A stretch of DNA of 64,000 nucleotides from Neurospora crassa OR74A (Eukaryota > Ascomycota > Sordariomycetes > Sordariales > Sordariaceae). Under the pieces are notes generated by a model, which made no database searches, was not told the origin of the DNA, and saw only the letters and a list, made by a program, of their open reading frames with translations. The stretch is from assembly GCF_000182925.2 (NCBI RefSeq), contig NC_026501.1, positions 682,001 to 746,000 on the forward strand, written 5' to 3'. Made by a program: the position numbers and the translations under genes. Position 1 is the stretch's first letter; each line of letters starts with the position of its first letter. Positions 36,787 to 50,808 of the stretch are shown piece after piece.

Positions 36787-38669
36787 GGTTACTAATATTC
36801 TATTGGGACAGCGTGTGTAAGCGAACTGTGCTCGTATGCGTGTGGCTAGCACCGGAAGGTGGTGGTCTGGAAGCTTGGTGATAGCGGGGTATGTCGGTTG
36901 GAGAGCAGGAGATGCGACTTGTGGTCAGATGATGCTGATGATAGGCGATGATGAGGGGAAATCGACACTACACCTGGTAGTACGATAGTAGTAGGTATTC
37001 CCACACAATGGAGATGCGACTACTCATAAAATACCCAGGGTAATGAAGAAGGAGTGGAAAGTGACGTTGGCAGAGATGATGGGGGTATCAAGAGGATGGC
37101 AAGTAAACATACAAATGGAACAACTAAACTAAGGAATATACGCACCAGAAAAGGTCACAAATAGCAGCTCCGGGGTGAGGAGGATAGGGAGGCTTGAGAT
37201 ATTATTATATTTAACAAGTTCAGGAACAACAGGAAATCACGGAAATTCACGCGTTCGCGCGCTTATAAAAAGCACTCATCCATGGGCCCCTCGTGGAATA
37301 TGGAACCAACCCATGAACCCGCCATCCTCGTCAGTCGCCAGCACTCGGGAAGCGGAAGCGAGAAGCGCAATGGTTACTTTTAGGTCCCGTCCCGCCGACA
37401 ACAAACGAACGTCTCAGAGCTTCCATTTTTTTCTGCCGTGTCGTCACCCTTTTGCGCGACCCGGCAACAACCCCATGCCTCCTGGACTGTCAATTGAAGC
37501 CCGAGCTACAACCAACCCCTGGCCGCCCGTCCACTGCCCAGTCCCGCGTGTCCCGCTATCCCGCCTGTTCCCCCTCTCGCGGCCCCCAAACACGGCAGCA
37601 GCGGTCTGCGTCCACTACCTACCTCTCACTATAAACCCTAGAATTGCCCGCAACCCGCTGGTCCGTTACATACCCTAGCTCCGGCCGGGCCACCCCGGTT
37701 AGGTCCTACCTACCCATCACCGCCCAATCGGAACCCCGTTCAAACGCGAACAGCAAAAGGGAACAGTTGGCATTGACCAATCTGAGGTGACCAACAAACC
37801 ATCATGGTAACAGTGTCATTGAATTTGTTTTGTTAGCTGCACGGTTGATTGAATCTCGAAAACCTCTCATTGAAAATTAACGCCTTTTTTCATTTGGTTC
37901 TACCACGGCACTGACTCCTAGACAAGATACATGAATATTACAAGCTTCTAGCATCTCAAACTCCAGAGAGCAGCTGAAGACCACAATTAAAAGATAACAA
38001 AAGGTAGTTGCTCCTGTCAAAGGGAATCATGAATGTCCCCCGTCCTCTTTTCCATCTCCATCTCCATCTTCTCCTGAACGTCGTCCTTCTCAACGACGAC
38101 GACTCTCAACTTCCAATGAGCACAGCTTGTCAAGCGAACTCACTCATCAAGTGGGCTCCACCATCCCCACCATAGCCACCAAATGCCAAGATTGCGTAGG
38201 GAAAGACGGAGGGCATCTTCGGATCTGTCGCTTCGTTGTCTTCTTCCTCACCACCATCACCCCCTTTTTGAGTAAACAAACAACTTCTTACCCCTGCCCA
38301 TTCTCTCTGTAACAGACCTAAGGACTGTTCCTCACCCCCCCCCCCCCCCTCTCTACACGACAAGGACTAACAACCCGTATCCATTCCCGGTCCTGAAATT
38401 CCAGAGCATTTTCCTCACTTCCAATCTTAGTCCAACAAAGTGCCCCATCACTCCGTTTACGCCAAAGGTAACATAACAAGACCCCAAAACAGCGTTAGTA
38501 TAAAATGGGCATAGAAAATTGCAATACCCGCCAGAAAGACAGCATAAAATGCTTTGAGCCTTTGTTCGGCAACAACAGCATGCCGTCAATGTCGACTTCG
38601 GAGCAACTGCAATGGTGAAAGAAGAGTGTGAGCAGTAAGGGCGAGAGGTGAGGTCCGCATAGGATACAA
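36787..38669. other. Fumarase promoter and kinase 3' flank
   Basis: This 1.9 kb holds the upstream region of minus-strand fumarase and the 3' UTR of the minus-strand kinase. A telobox-like AAACCCTAG lies near 37,630 and TACCTACCT motifs lie at about 37,617 and 37,706. I see no gene. Confidence 0.6.
38335..38349 (+). repeat. Poly-C tract (15 bp)
   Basis: Fifteen C in a row within a C/T-rich stretch downstream of the kinase gene. Confidence 0.9.
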
Positions 38670-41600
38670 TCAAGAGTTGAGTGTCTTGATCATCATCTGC
38701 GTCTTGCGCTTGTCGGTGACAAGCAGCCCGCGGTTGCGGAACTCCACGTTGATCGCATCAACAACCTTGTGGAAGCTGCTAGCTGCTCCCTTCTCCTGCG
38801 TGAAACGCGCAATGCTGAGTTGGGTTCGCTGGTTACGCTTGCCATGCTCAATTACCATCATGATTTCAATCGCAAACGAGACCTCCTTGACGTTGTGCAC
38901 TGGACATCGAACATTAAAACGTTAGCATACCCATGTCCTCACACAGCCCTGATGCCGGATACCAGACAAAAATGACTTACCATTCTGGGCGCCCACGCGG
39001 GCAAAGATGATGTTGCGTTCCTTATCGACCTCGACATCCTTGATGCCAAACTGGCGCCACTCCCTGAGCAGGATCGCCACCTCTTGCCGAGCCCGCCGTC
39101 TAGGCATGGAGAAGCACAGGTGTCGCGTAGCAGGCTTGACCCGGAACAGCCGGGCCAGCCAATTCTGCTGAACCTCAATCTGACGGCCAACCCCTTCGCC
39201 CTCACCCCAGCTCTGTGAAGTCGCGCCACTAACCACTCTTGACTCGCTCTTGCTGGACTTGTGTTTCTTCCCACCGCCTTCTTTGCTGGTGCTGATATCA
39301 AAAGTCGATGCTACATCTAGTGTCAGTAAGTTAAGCTTCCACATACATACAGAGGTCATTCTTACCTGTAGGCGACGAGTTCTCACTCTTGGATCCCTTC
39401 CAGAATGCAAGGCTGAAGGCCTTCTTCTTGTTCGGGTACGGGTCTGGTCTAGCACTAGACTGTGATTCAAGGCCGTCCAGTTGCTGGTGAATATCAGAGA
39501 TGATTGTGCTATCGTTGTGAATCGCGGCCGTATTGGCGGTGGTGGCAAAGCTCGTGTTATCTTTGGAGGACCGCCTGAACCAAGACGGGACACGCTTCTT
39601 AGCCGGAGCGCCAGCATTGACAGTGTTATCGCCAACACCCTGCTCTTCCTGCTGTGTTCCCGGCGGGCAGTTCTCCTTGAAATCAGGAGGGATGTTCGAC
39701 AAGGCCGTCTTGCGGTAGTTGCTTTCACCAGACGCGGCTGGGGTTGCCTTGGAGACCTTGCGGACATTAAGAGGTTCCGGCATAGGGACGGGGCCTGCCG
39801 TAGGAGAGTTGACCACACGAATAGTGTTCTCGGCTCTAGCCAGGTAGTTCAGCGCTTTGTTGTTCTCAGCCGGTGATGGTGTGTCAGGAGAGGCCCATCT
39901 GGTGGAAGCATTTCGCGTCCAGTCTTCGGACGCCGTCTCATTTATGGACGGTAATTGTCGAGGGTCCCTGTTGGCAGGCGTCGTGTAGACAGGCTCCGAG
40001 ACAATGCGGCGGTCTGGGACAAGAGTTTGTGAGGCTGAGGCGCAATTGCCTAGAGAAAGTCGCTCTATCCTGAGAGGAGCTGGACGGACTACGTTCACCC
40101 CATAGGTCTGATTTACAACTGGAGATATTTCGATGGATGGGATTGGAGGAAGAGGCCGGTTCACCCACGAATGATTGACGGCTTGTTGTTGGAGGGGTAG
40201 TGCCGTCGGTGACTCTGGCTGCGGAGATGGCGAAGATGCACCCAGGGAGAGGGAAAACGGACTGTTCTCACGAGACCCGCTAACAGCAACACTAGTTTCA
40301 GACCCGACAAGAGAGCTACGGAATGCTTCATCGCAATCCATTGCAATCCTATAGCCAAGCTGCTGCAGTTCCTCGTCCCAGATGAGCGTCTCATCTCTCG
40401 ATTTCAGAGTGTTGTCGGCAGAATGAATAATTGCGGCCTTCTGTCTCTGCTGCTGCCTGCAAGAGTTACGTCTATCGACCACACTACTTCCCGCTGCACT
40501 GCTCGGAGCAGCCCGCACATTCTCGCGAACACGAGCCTGGAGTCGGTCTCTGGCACGAATGCTGGAAAAATCAACACCTCTTCTGGATCGGTTGTTTGCC
40601 CGCACACGGGGTGTACCGTTGAGACTTCTGAGTGAACCCATAGATCCCATGGACGATCGCAAGCGCCCCGTGGTATTTGTGCGTTGAGAGCTCATTCTCG
40701 GCCGCCTTCGGAAAGAACCGCCAAAAGAAGTATAGGAGTTGTACGAATGGGCAATGTTCGACGTATTGGACCGGGTTCCTGGCTCGGAGGGATTGCGGTG
40801 GACAATGATCCTTGCGTGGCTCGCTTCCGAAGCGCAATTGCGCAGAACTTGTGACGCTCTGTATGGATCATAGCTCCTGACAGTGCCGGAATCATTAACT
40901 TCGGCGACGTTGGAGATGACAGTGAACTTGGAAATGCTTCTCCCATGACCGTTTCTAGAGGACTGTGTGAATTCGCAGGTCGAGATGCGCTTGCCCCAGT
41001 TAGGGGGCTTCAAGTGGTGGAAATCGCTCTTCGAAATGGGAATGTCGTTGTTATAGTTCTCGAGTTGTGCATGTCTATGCCGGTAGAGAAGCCAATAAAA
41101 CACCTTCTGGTCGTTTGGTCTGTTGCGCAAGGTTAGCATGAGGGGTGGGTAGAGATTGGATGAAAGAGGCATAGACTTACTTGGTTTGACCAAGTTTCTC
41201 CTTGATTTGGGCCTCTGAATAGGCATGCCACATGGCCTTGAGCTGTCTGAGAATCTGGGGATCGACTTCCTTCTCCGGGATGGGGCCAATGTCTGCGTTC
41301 CTCAAGACGTCCTGCGGTTGACCATCGCTCTGCTGATAATCGTCGACATAGTCATACTTCTTGATGAGGGGATGCTTCCACATCTGCTTCATGGTAATGC
41401 GTTGTAGTGGGTTGACGACCAAGATTTTCCGGATAAGGTCTTTAGCCTCTCGAGAGAGCTCGCTTGGCATTTTGTAATAGCCTTTTCTGGCCCTTTGAAG
41501 CATCGCGTCCATGTCACTGTCATCGAAGGGGAGACGGCCAGCCAACATGGCAAACAAAATAACTCCCATGGCCCAGATGTCCACGGCTGAGCCCTTGTAG

Positions 41601-42628
41601 GGTTGATGCTTCAGCAGCTCGGGGGCAGCATAATGAGGACTGCCGCAAGCGGTTTTGAGGTGATGGGTTGGCTCCTGGTGCAGGGCTGCCATGCCAAAAT
41701 CGGCAATCTTGATTTGGCCATCTGCCTTGAGCAAGATGTTTTCGGGCTTCAGGTCCCGATGGCAAATGTTGAAGCTATGGCAGTACTCTAGAGCGCTCAT
41801 GATTTGCCGATAGTAGAAAATCGCTTCCTCTTCGTTGAGGCTGCCGTTCCAGTTGATGAAGTCAAACAGGTCACCCTTTTCGACGTACTCGGTGACAAGA
41901 TAGCTGGACCAGATGTTAGCCGAGCCAATCACCAAGAAGCGGGTATAGCAATGCTTGTCTTACATATCCTGTCTGTTCTCCCAGATGTCATGTAGCTTGA
42001 TGATGTTCGGATGCTGAATGAGCTTCAGGATCGCAACCTCTCTCTCGATAGCGAGGGGCATTCGGCGGACCCCGTCGGTGCTTATGCTTGGCTTGCGATA
42101 GTCGACTCGGTCCAGGTTCGCCATACTCGTAGCTTGCGTAACGTGGGCAGTGCTCTTGGCTACGATCTTGATGGCAACCAGCTGGTGGGTGGTGCGATGG
42201 CGCGCAAGGCGAACGCGGGCAGAGGCACCTTTGCCGAGGGTCTTGCCCAACTGCCATGGACCGATATGGGTCTTTTGTAGGCGTGTGATGGACGCATTGG
42301 AGGAGACATTGGAGAATTGCGAGACACGGCGCGCATCAGAGGCCTGGGTGTTCATCTGCTGAAGCGAAGAAGGGTGGCGGAGGCGGCTCATGGAGGGGAC
42401 ATCCGGTACAGCAACGGGAGAAGGGATGGTTACGATATGATGCTGAACGAGAGGGATGTCGGTAATGATGGGAGGGTTAGATTTGCTGCGGTTGGTATTC
42501 TTCCATGACTTTGCGTTAGCCTCGAGCTTGGGTCGCGAGCTGGTTTGCATTGCGGCGATGTTTGCTCTGTTGGTCGCGTCGCCGAGGGGTTGGCGGACGG
42601 AGACACGAGAGCCCGTTCGATTGTCCAT
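38670..42628 (-). CDS. Ser/Thr protein kinase, Gin4/Hsl1/Cdr2 family, with C-terminal KA1-like domain
   Basis: Five exons on the minus strand (42,628-41,964; 41,903-41,181; 41,119-39,366; 39,316-38,981; 38,899-38,670) give 1235 residues. All four introns (49-81 bp) have GTAAG donors and keep frame. The kinase domain starts near residue 130: Gly loop LGKTLGKGASARV, VAIKIVAK lysine, EREVAILK helix, HRDLKPEN, DFGMAAL, activation loop LKTACGSPHYAAPELL. A long Ser/Pro/Arg-rich, probably disordered region follows. The C-terminus (RHLCFSMPRRRARQEVAIL through FRNRGLLVTDKRKTQMMIK) resembles the phosphoinositide-binding KA1 domain of Gin4-type kinases. In yeasts this family couples septin or cortical organisation to mitotic entry via Wee1. 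The start is the first in-frame ATG (MDNRTGSRVS). The assignment within the Gin4, Kcc4, Hsl1 and Cdr2 group is by domain layout only. Confidence 0.92.
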
Positions 42629-44645
42629 GGTAGCAGACTCAGCGTGACATGGAAGGATAGTAGAGCCTCGCCAATATCGGTGGAGGACGACCGACGTGAA
42701 CGAGGCAATCAAGTCGCGATGGGCGGCTGTAGATGTTCAGTACGATCGCGGGCTCTTCTCTGAAAAGGGAGAGTGAGGCTAGGTAGGTAGATACAGACAA
42801 CAACAGACGATAGGCAAGAGCAATGCCGAACTGGCGATGCCAAGGAGCGCAACAGGAGAGGAAGAAAGAGAGACACGAGCAACAAGGTAGGAAATCCCGA
42901 CACGAATTGAGTTGAACCCAATGGGATGGTTTGCGCAAGTGTGAGTGCAAGAATTGGGTGATGTCGAGGACGCGGTCGAAGTGGAAGTATCGGAAAATGG
43001 AGGTGAGGAGAGTGGAGAGTGAGGAGAGGGTGAGGAAAATGTGAAGAGGCGGACGGGAAGGGTGGAGGTGGAAGGTCTGAGGCTGCGGCTGGCACTTCAG
43101 ATTTGGGGCGGGACGACTTTACCGGTACAATACCCGACTTCAGAGTTGGCTGTGGGAATCTTGAACTTGACGGACCGGACCAGCCGTCGTAACTTTCAGG
43201 TTTTTGGTTTTGCGTGGCCGTCCAATGTTTGGGCCCGCGGAGTCGATGTCGTTGGAATGGAAGGAGCGATTTCCCCGGCAACCGCCTGCCCTTGATTGAC
43301 CACGATACTCCGGCCGGCACCATTCCAGTGACATCGGACGAACAACAACATGACCCGGAATAACATTGGCCTTTCTGGTTTGATCAAGTTAAAGGTTCCA
43401 AAATATGGTTGTTTGGAAGAAGTTTCTCTCGAGTTGCCGGCGCCTCTGTTCCACTCGGGCATTCCCTTCATGATTGTCAGTCTGCAAAGACACTCCCTCA
43501 TGAACTCGCCTTGATGGCTTCTCATACGTTGCAATTGGGCGAATAAAATACCCTGACAGCTCTTTGGCTGGAAATAAAACGTCTGAAGGCATATGTTTCG
43601 TCGAGCTCAAAGAATGGGGTACCCATTAACACGGTTTGATTCCATATTCCAAGCATGTTTTGGAGCAGGCAGTCTTCGATCGTACACGCACACAGACAAA
43701 CCCCTCCGAAAGGCAGGGTACTTGAACGGGAAATACAATTGATAACCATAAACTCGTGAAAAGGGTGCCAATGTCAGCTGTAGATGGAAAGTAAGCTGTG
43801 TTGCGGTGTTCCAGTGGACGTTCGTTGTGTGCCGTTCAACTCCGTCAAAGGTGCAAAGCATTGCCGTGAACTTCTGAGCTTATCAATTGCTCCCCATACT
43901 TTGACAAACGTTATTTATACCAGGTATAAGAAGCCATTATACGCTTGTGGCGAATATAAAGCGAAGCAGCTAGGGAGGCGGCCTTGATATGAATGGGAGG
44001 AATGGATAAGCCCAAACACGAGTCAACAGCAGGTGCTCGAGTCTGGTGGTCGTAATCAATGCCATGAAGTCGGGAAGTTTAACCTGTACAAAAAATTGAC
44101 TGGACGCCAAGCCACAAGATGCACAAGGGTCCTGAAGCTTGGACCAGACAGAACAGACAGCGGGCCAGGTGCATAAAATGCATAATTACCAGTTTCAGCG
44201 GGCAGGGGCAGCAACGCACGAGCCACCCCACCTCGTGATTTGGCGACCCGCACCCGTCTCTTTTGCTCTCCACTGTCGCAACGACCCATTCAGGAAACTC
44301 CATTGACCAACGCGCCTTGTCGCGTCCATTCTAGACTTGTTCAACGACATCCGTCCCTTGTATCTCTTTACGTCCCCGTCTGATCCCCAGCCTTGGGTTC
44401 TGTGCCAGTTTTTAGCACATCATACTAGTCCAGCATCTTCCATCGTCCCATTGGTTCTGATCCAGTCTCGCCTCAGATTTGTCTCAGGTGGTCCAGGCTC
44501 CAGGTCCAGGTCCAGCCTTTGGCCGGGTTTTGATTCTGAACGTTCAATCGCTGGAATATGCCCGGGTTCCACACGCGAGACCATTTTTGCCAATCTCTGC
44601 AGCGGAACTCGTCTATCTTCGCCCCAATCTCACATTCTAGCAAGC
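42629..44645. promoter_or_regulatory. Shared divergent upstream region of kinase and smc5
   Basis: The kinase is transcribed leftwards and smc5 rightwards from this 2.0-kb spacer. Pyrimidine-rich leader-like sequence precedes smc5 at about 44,260-44,640. On the minus strand a C/T-rich stretch precedes the kinase at about 42,750-43,100. A TAGGTAGGTAG motif lies at 42,780-42,790. No separate gene is supported. Confidence 0.5.
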
Positions 44646-47600
44646 ATGGCGTTTGAGCCCATGTCCCTCCCCGCCGCGGGACAGCCAAATCTAACGGATG
44701 ACGAGATGTTCAGCAGCTTCAACCTCAGAGGAGGCGATGGTTCACACAACATTGACGGCAACAGGCCACAAGCCCGATCACGCAGGAGAAGGGACCCTAC
44801 AGCATCGGCATCACCCCAGCCAAATGCCCAAAGCAGTTCCGGATTCCAGCCTGGTGCCATTGTCCGTGTCAAACTCAAGGATTTCGTCACCTACAACGAG
44901 GCCGAGTTTTTTCTTGGTCCGAGTTTGAACATGGTCATTGGGCCCAACGGCACCGGAAAGAGCTCGCTTGTCTGTGCTATTTGCTTGGGATTAGGCTTTC
45001 CATCCAGTGTATTGGGCCGCGCCACTGCCGTCGGAGAGTTTGTAAAGCACGGAAAGGACGAAGCTAGGATCGAGGTGGAACTTCAAGGGAAACCCGGAGA
45101 GGACAACTACGTCGTCGGTCTGCTCATCATTCGAGAGACCAACAAAACAAGGTTCACCATCAACCGTGAGCAAGCGACTCACAAGGAAGTGCGCCAACTG
45201 ATGAAGTCGCTACGCATCCAAATCGACAATCTTTGTCAATTCTTGCCCCAGGAAAAGGTGGCCGAGTTTGCTGGCCTCACTCCGGTCGAGTTGCTCGAAA
45301 AGACTTTGCAAGCCACCGCACCGGAAGAAATGATTGCGTGGCAAAGCGAACTGAAAGACCACTACAGGGTCCAAGCAGAAGCCCAGCGCAGTGCCGACGA
45401 GAGCGGCGAGGAGATCAAGAGATTGGAGGAGCGCCAAGCAGCTCTGCAGACTGATGTCGAGCGGCTTCGGGAAAAGGAACAGTACGAGGCCGCCATTGCC
45501 AAACTCAAAAAGCTGAAGCTTGTGGTCGCCTATAACGAGGCCCGTGAACAATTTCACGTTGAGAAAAGGAAGAAGAAGGAAGCAGAACGACGTCTGAACC
45601 AACTCCAGCGAGACTCTGCTCCATCCTTGGAGGCGGTTAATAAGAAGCAGGAATACGTGGAGGGGGTTAAAGCCGCTGTCGAAACCAGGACAGCCAGGCT
45701 AAGAGACGCCGAAAAAGATGCTGACAATGCCGCCAGAGGAATCGAGGCGGCTGAGAGCAAAGTCAGGAACCTCGCTGGTCAACTTGAAGCGGAACAAGGC
45801 GCATTTGCTGCTAGAAGACAGGAACTTGGCAAGATCCGTAAGAAGATCACCGAGTTGGAAGCCAAGCACAAACAGAACCCTAGGGATTTTGATCCAGCCG
45901 AATGGAACAGGCGGATTGTAAGTAATCCTTTCCTGACGGCGTTCGAGTGACCTTGTCACCATGCTGACACCTAACAGCGAGAGCAAGAGCATGTGATTCG
46001 CGATAAGGAACAGGAAATCGCTGAAGTGAATGATCAAGTGACGACGTTAAAAACTCAAGGGAGAGAAATAAATAGGACAATCCGAGCGGCGGAGGAGAAG
46101 ATAGCGGCTCTCGATTCTCACCAGGGTCAGTTACTCAGCCAGCTGCAACAGGCTAACAGGGACGCTGCCCAGATCTGGGAATGGCTCCAGGAGAACCAGA
46201 ACGTTTTTGAGAAGGAGGTCTTTGGACCCCCGATGCTGACCTGCTCCGTCAAGGATCCTCGTTATTCCAACCTGATTCAAGCCTTTCTGCAGGAGAGTGA
46301 TTTCTTGTGCTTTACGTCACAGACCAGAAAGGATCACAAGACGCTCAGTGACCAAGTCATCAACAAAATGGGACTTTCCGCCACTTTGCGATGCTGCGAA
46401 GCCGACGTCGACTCCTTCAGGCGGCCTACGTCGCAGGCCGAACTCAACGCGTTTGGTCTTGACAGGTTCATCATTGACTGTCTTGAAGGTCCAAGCCCAG
46501 TACTGGCCATGTTGTGCTCCGAGAAAAAGCTTCACAGTACGGCAGTTGGACTTGCTGATATTTCGGAAGAACAATACCACAAGATCACTTTGGACGGCCG
46601 CATACGCTTTTTCGCTGCCGGAAAGCAATCCTACATGAGCAACCGCCGTGTAGAATACGGCCCCAATGCCGTATCAACTCGCGTTATGCAGGTCCGTCCG
46701 GGCAAGTTCTGGACAGACAAGCCGGTGGATGACTCCGTGAAGAGGGAGATGGAGCGTCTGAGAGATAGAGCCCGCTTCGAACGCGAGGAATTGAAACAGA
46801 CACATGATGAGTTGGTAGGGCGTATGGATGTACTGCGCAACGAGATAATAACAATCAAGGATAAACTCGTACGTTACCCGGCTTTTAATTTCATGGTTCC
46901 AATCCACTGACACGCACAAACAGGAGCAAATACGAGCCGAGAAAAACGAGCTACAAAGGGAACACAGCATTTGGCAAGCTCTCCCTGACAAAATCGGTAG
47001 GTTTTCGTTGACCCGAACTAGCCATGCGTCTTGCTAACATGACTTTTAGAATCCGAGAAGAGGTCCGAGCAGGATAAGAGGCAGGAGCTCATCGAAACTC
47101 AGGCCCAACTGGCCGATCTCGAGAAGCAGCACGATCGCGCCGTTCTCAAAACGGCCGAAGCCGTTTTACAGCATCAAGCGAAACTTTCAGGCATCCGAGA
47201 GGCGTATCAGGCCCTTCAGGAAGCAAAGGTGCTTCTCATCGAAGCCCAGTCTGACTTTGAAGTGTTGAAGGAGAGGAACGCCGAGATTATCAAGAACCTG
47301 GAAGACGAGAAAAGAGCCCTGACTGAAATCTCAGGGCAAATTGCCGAGATCCGTCAGCGGGCCACCGAGGCAAAGGCAGCTGCCGAAGAAGCCCTCAGCG
47401 AGGAGGAGAGGAGTGGGGGGGAATTTTCTGCTCTGGCGAAGGCTACGACTCTAGAACAAGTTGAGAGTGATCTTAGGGCGCAGGAGACTTTGGCGGACGG
47501 CATTGAGGCCAATAACCCACATGCGCTCAAGGAGTACCAGGACTGGGCCCAGAAGATCGAACGCGAACAAGCGAACCATGAGCGCCGCGCAGCCCAGCTA

Positions 47601-48294
47601 GCCGACGTAAACGCCAAGATCGAAACCATCAGGAGTCAGTGGGAGCCTAGGCTGGATGAACTTGTCAGCAGGATCAACGATGCGTTCTCGTACAACTTTG
47701 AACAGATCAGCTGCGCGGGAGAAGTTGGCGTCCACAAGGACGAGGATTTCGAGAAATGGGCCATTGAAATCAAGGTCCGATTCCGGTACGTTTCCCCTTC
47801 TTCCCCTTTCCTTCTCCCTCCCGACCACTAACCCCTTTCCACCCAACAGAGCAGGCGAAGCCCTCCAACGACTTGACCAACACCGCCAATCCGGCGGCGA
47901 GCGCGCAGTCTCAACCATCTTCTACCTCATGTCCCTCCAGTCGATGGCCCAAGCCCCCTTCCGTGTCGTCGACGAAATCAACCAAGGCATGGACCCCCGC
48001 AACGAGCGCATGGTGCACGAACGCATGGTCGAGATTGCCTGCGGCGAACGTACGTCGCAGTACTTCCTGATCACGCCCAAGCTGCTGTCTGGGCTGAGGT
48101 ATGACAGGCGCATGAGGGTCCATACGATCATCTCTGGCGAGCATGTCGACCCCGAGGGAACTGTCAAGATGAACTTTGGAAAGTTTGCAGCGATCCAGAG
48201 AGGATTGTTGAACAGGACGATTCCGTTTGCGAGCCAGGTGGCGAGGGATGATGCTTCGCAGGCTTCTTCGATGGTGGAGGCTTCGCAGGCTTAA
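44646..48294 (+). CDS. smc5: Structural maintenance of chromosomes protein 5 (SMC5-SMC6 complex)
   Basis: Five exons (44,646-45,917; 45,978-46,868; 46,924-46,996; 47,050-47,785; 47,850-48,294) encode 1138 residues. Introns are 53-64 bp and all joins keep frame. The start [11 protein letters not shown] is the first ATG of the frame. The N-terminal ATPase half has Walker [10 protein letters not shown] near residue 100, followed by the SMC5-type [19 protein letters not shown]. Two long heptad-rich coiled coils (about 225-470 and 650-950) flank a hinge around residues 475-630, which includes [20 protein letters not shown]. The C-terminal half has the signature [19 protein letters not shown] and Walker [21 protein letters not shown]. 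With SMC6 and the Nse subunits it forms the complex that resolves recombination intermediates and protects stalled forks. It is clearly SMC5 and not SMC1-4 or SMC6, because of the short arms and the QFLPQ motif. Confidence 0.97.
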
Positions 48295-50464
48295 TAGGGC
48301 TGGATTAGAATGGGATAGAAGGGTTGGTTGTCAAAAGCAACTGATGATTTGGGGATCGGTTGTGTTGCTTCTTTTGCTATTCTGGAGTTTGGGGAGGCTT
48401 GTATAGCTGGTTGTCTGTCTACTTGATATCTTTTCAAGATCTATTCACTGTTCATCTTCCTATCTAATCATGCCTGACACTCGTGGTAAAGCAAAGACTA
48501 CCTGACCCTTCTTTCGAATAGGACGATGTAAGTCGATGTTGTTGCTGTATCTACTATCAGCCCATCTGGCGATTACCTATCCTTACTCCTACTATCGGGT
48601 CTCTACCCTCTAGTATCTCTTCGAGCCTCCCTCCGAAACCACACCACTAGTTTTTTTGCCCGTAAATGTCAACAGGTAGGTAACTTGTAACTCTAGCCAC
48701 CAACTCGGTGCTACATCACTACCAACGACAGAAGTATCCATGCAGGCCATGGTAGTGGTATCCATTGATCAACAGGAACAAGCGGGGAACAACCGTCATA
48801 ATGGTGGATAACGCGAAAAATGCCCAGTCCGCGCCACTTGCCTGCCGAACTTGAATCTCTTCTAGTGTAGTGTAGCTGAGTGTATGTCTCCATCGGAGAA
48901 CCAGAGAACATACTATAGTATCTCCGTCGGAGCTGCTCTGATGTCTAAACGCCCGATGTGGATTCTCACGTTTTGCGCCACTACGTAAATCTAGCGCACA
49001 GACAGATGACCGTCTACACTATGTACTATGCAGTAGGTCGGAAGATGGAGAAGCGGATATAGTGTACTACTGTGTGTGTTTACGTGATGATCAGCGATGG
49101 ATTTGGGGGGTTGCGGATATCGGGGTTGGCAGTTTCTTGGGAGTGTAGAGTTTACAGTCTACTGACGGGGTGGACTTCTTTTCGTCTTCATGGGAATCTT
49201 TCGGGTGTCTAGATGTTCTCATTTAGACGAACACCATTTTGGGTAGATTTCGGTAAGTATGCCTCTTGTATCTCTTGGTTCTCGCTAGGGTAACGTCGTT
49301 TTTTTTCCGGATTCGTTGACCTTTATATAGGTATCCGAGTAAAAATGGGGCTGAGGGCGTCGAAATTATCGAAGGTAGGTCAGGTCAACAGTCTTCTTCG
49401 TGAGCGCTGACGGAGCCATCCAACTGTGAGACTGGAAATGTGTCGTTGACATGACATGGCCTGAGGTGCGTGTCTGTGTATGTGTTTGTGTCTTCTGTCC
49501 TCCATGTTAGGAAACTGACTTGGAATCATTGCTCACGTTCGCCAAAAGTGGAAGCTATCGAGTCACCTCATGTGTGTGTGTCGACAACGTGATCATCTCG
49601 TGAGATCTCGTACCATGTCTCCGGGGTTTATACCTAGAGATCGCAAATGACCCTTCAAGTAGGCAAAAGGCACAAACGATCCAAGTTCAAGTAGGGTCGC
49701 CAGCCAAACCTTTTGTATCCGTGTTCATGCCACTGCTTGTGGTGTGATAGTAAGATGATCCCTGTTCTAGAGTGTGAGGCGTGTTCTGTGGTCATGGTAG
49801 CCTTTGATCACGCAATTGTCCTCCAGGAACTTCCGAATACAACAACGCATGCGATAAAAGGAGGAGATATCTCGTCTCCAGTATGGACGGGAATAAGGCT
49901 GAGTGATACAGCCAGCCCTGTCCATTTGAGTTAACACTCCAGGGGAGATGGATGCTTGATTGCTCAATATAGCAAGAACCGAACAACACCTGCCAAATTT
50001 ATATGCTCCTGCCTCTCTCCCGCTTGATGCTGGTTGCCTGTCTCCTGCACGTAAGGCGTACCTACCTTTACTGTAGTGCCATGTTTCCTTGCTTGCCTTG
50101 CCTTACAGACGGGGGCCAGGTGATATTGACATCCGTCTTGTGTCAAAGATATCGTCAAGTGTTTCGACTGCTTGATTCCAGTTTCACAGTCTTCCATTGA
50201 TAGATCTTCATGATCCAGTCATCCCGTCAGTCCTCAGCCAGCGACCGTTGTCGAGGAACCAAAAGAGGAAATGTAATGGAAAGATGTTACTCGTCCTCGG
50301 TTGTCATATACGAAGGGGAACAAGATCTTGCTGGATCGCGATTGGTTGACTGTTCTGTACCCAAGGTCATGGATTTTGATCTCATCGTTCTAGCGCTGCT
50401 TGCTTGCTGACTAGCTACTGTACCTTGCTTTTGTTCCTTCCGGCTTCTATATCGAACGAACATA

Positions 50465-50484
50465 AGGGAAGGAAGGAAGGAAGG
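50465..50484 (+). repeat. GGAA microsatellite
   Basis: Five GGAA units in a row in the smc5-nit-2 spacer. Confidence 0.85.
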
Positions 50485-50790
50485 ACCCTTTGTGCATGTG
50501 GGTAAGTAATGTATAGTTGCCAGTAAAGCTGCGTCCTCCCTACACGTGTAGAATAATACGCATGCTTATGCTTCCAAGAACCGCGGAAGTTGTACTCTCG
50601 TTGAAACTTCTCGTCGAGCCCAAAATAGCGAAGGCAGTCCAAGCATTACTTTGGCTGTACATATGCTATATCTCAAAATAGCAGGTGGAACGGCCCATCA
50701 TAGAAAGAGACTCTTCACCATTCCCGCTTGGTTGACAAAGACGTCCATTGGACGATGACAATTAGCGAGTAACATACCCTCTTTGTATCA

Positions 50791-50808
50791 AGATAGATAG
50801 ATAGATAA
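50791..50808 (+). repeat. GATA microsatellite
   Basis: Four AGAT/GATA units in tandem, followed by another GATA on each strand near 50,813. These match the core bound by GATA factors, but a plain microsatellite explains them. Confidence 0.85.
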
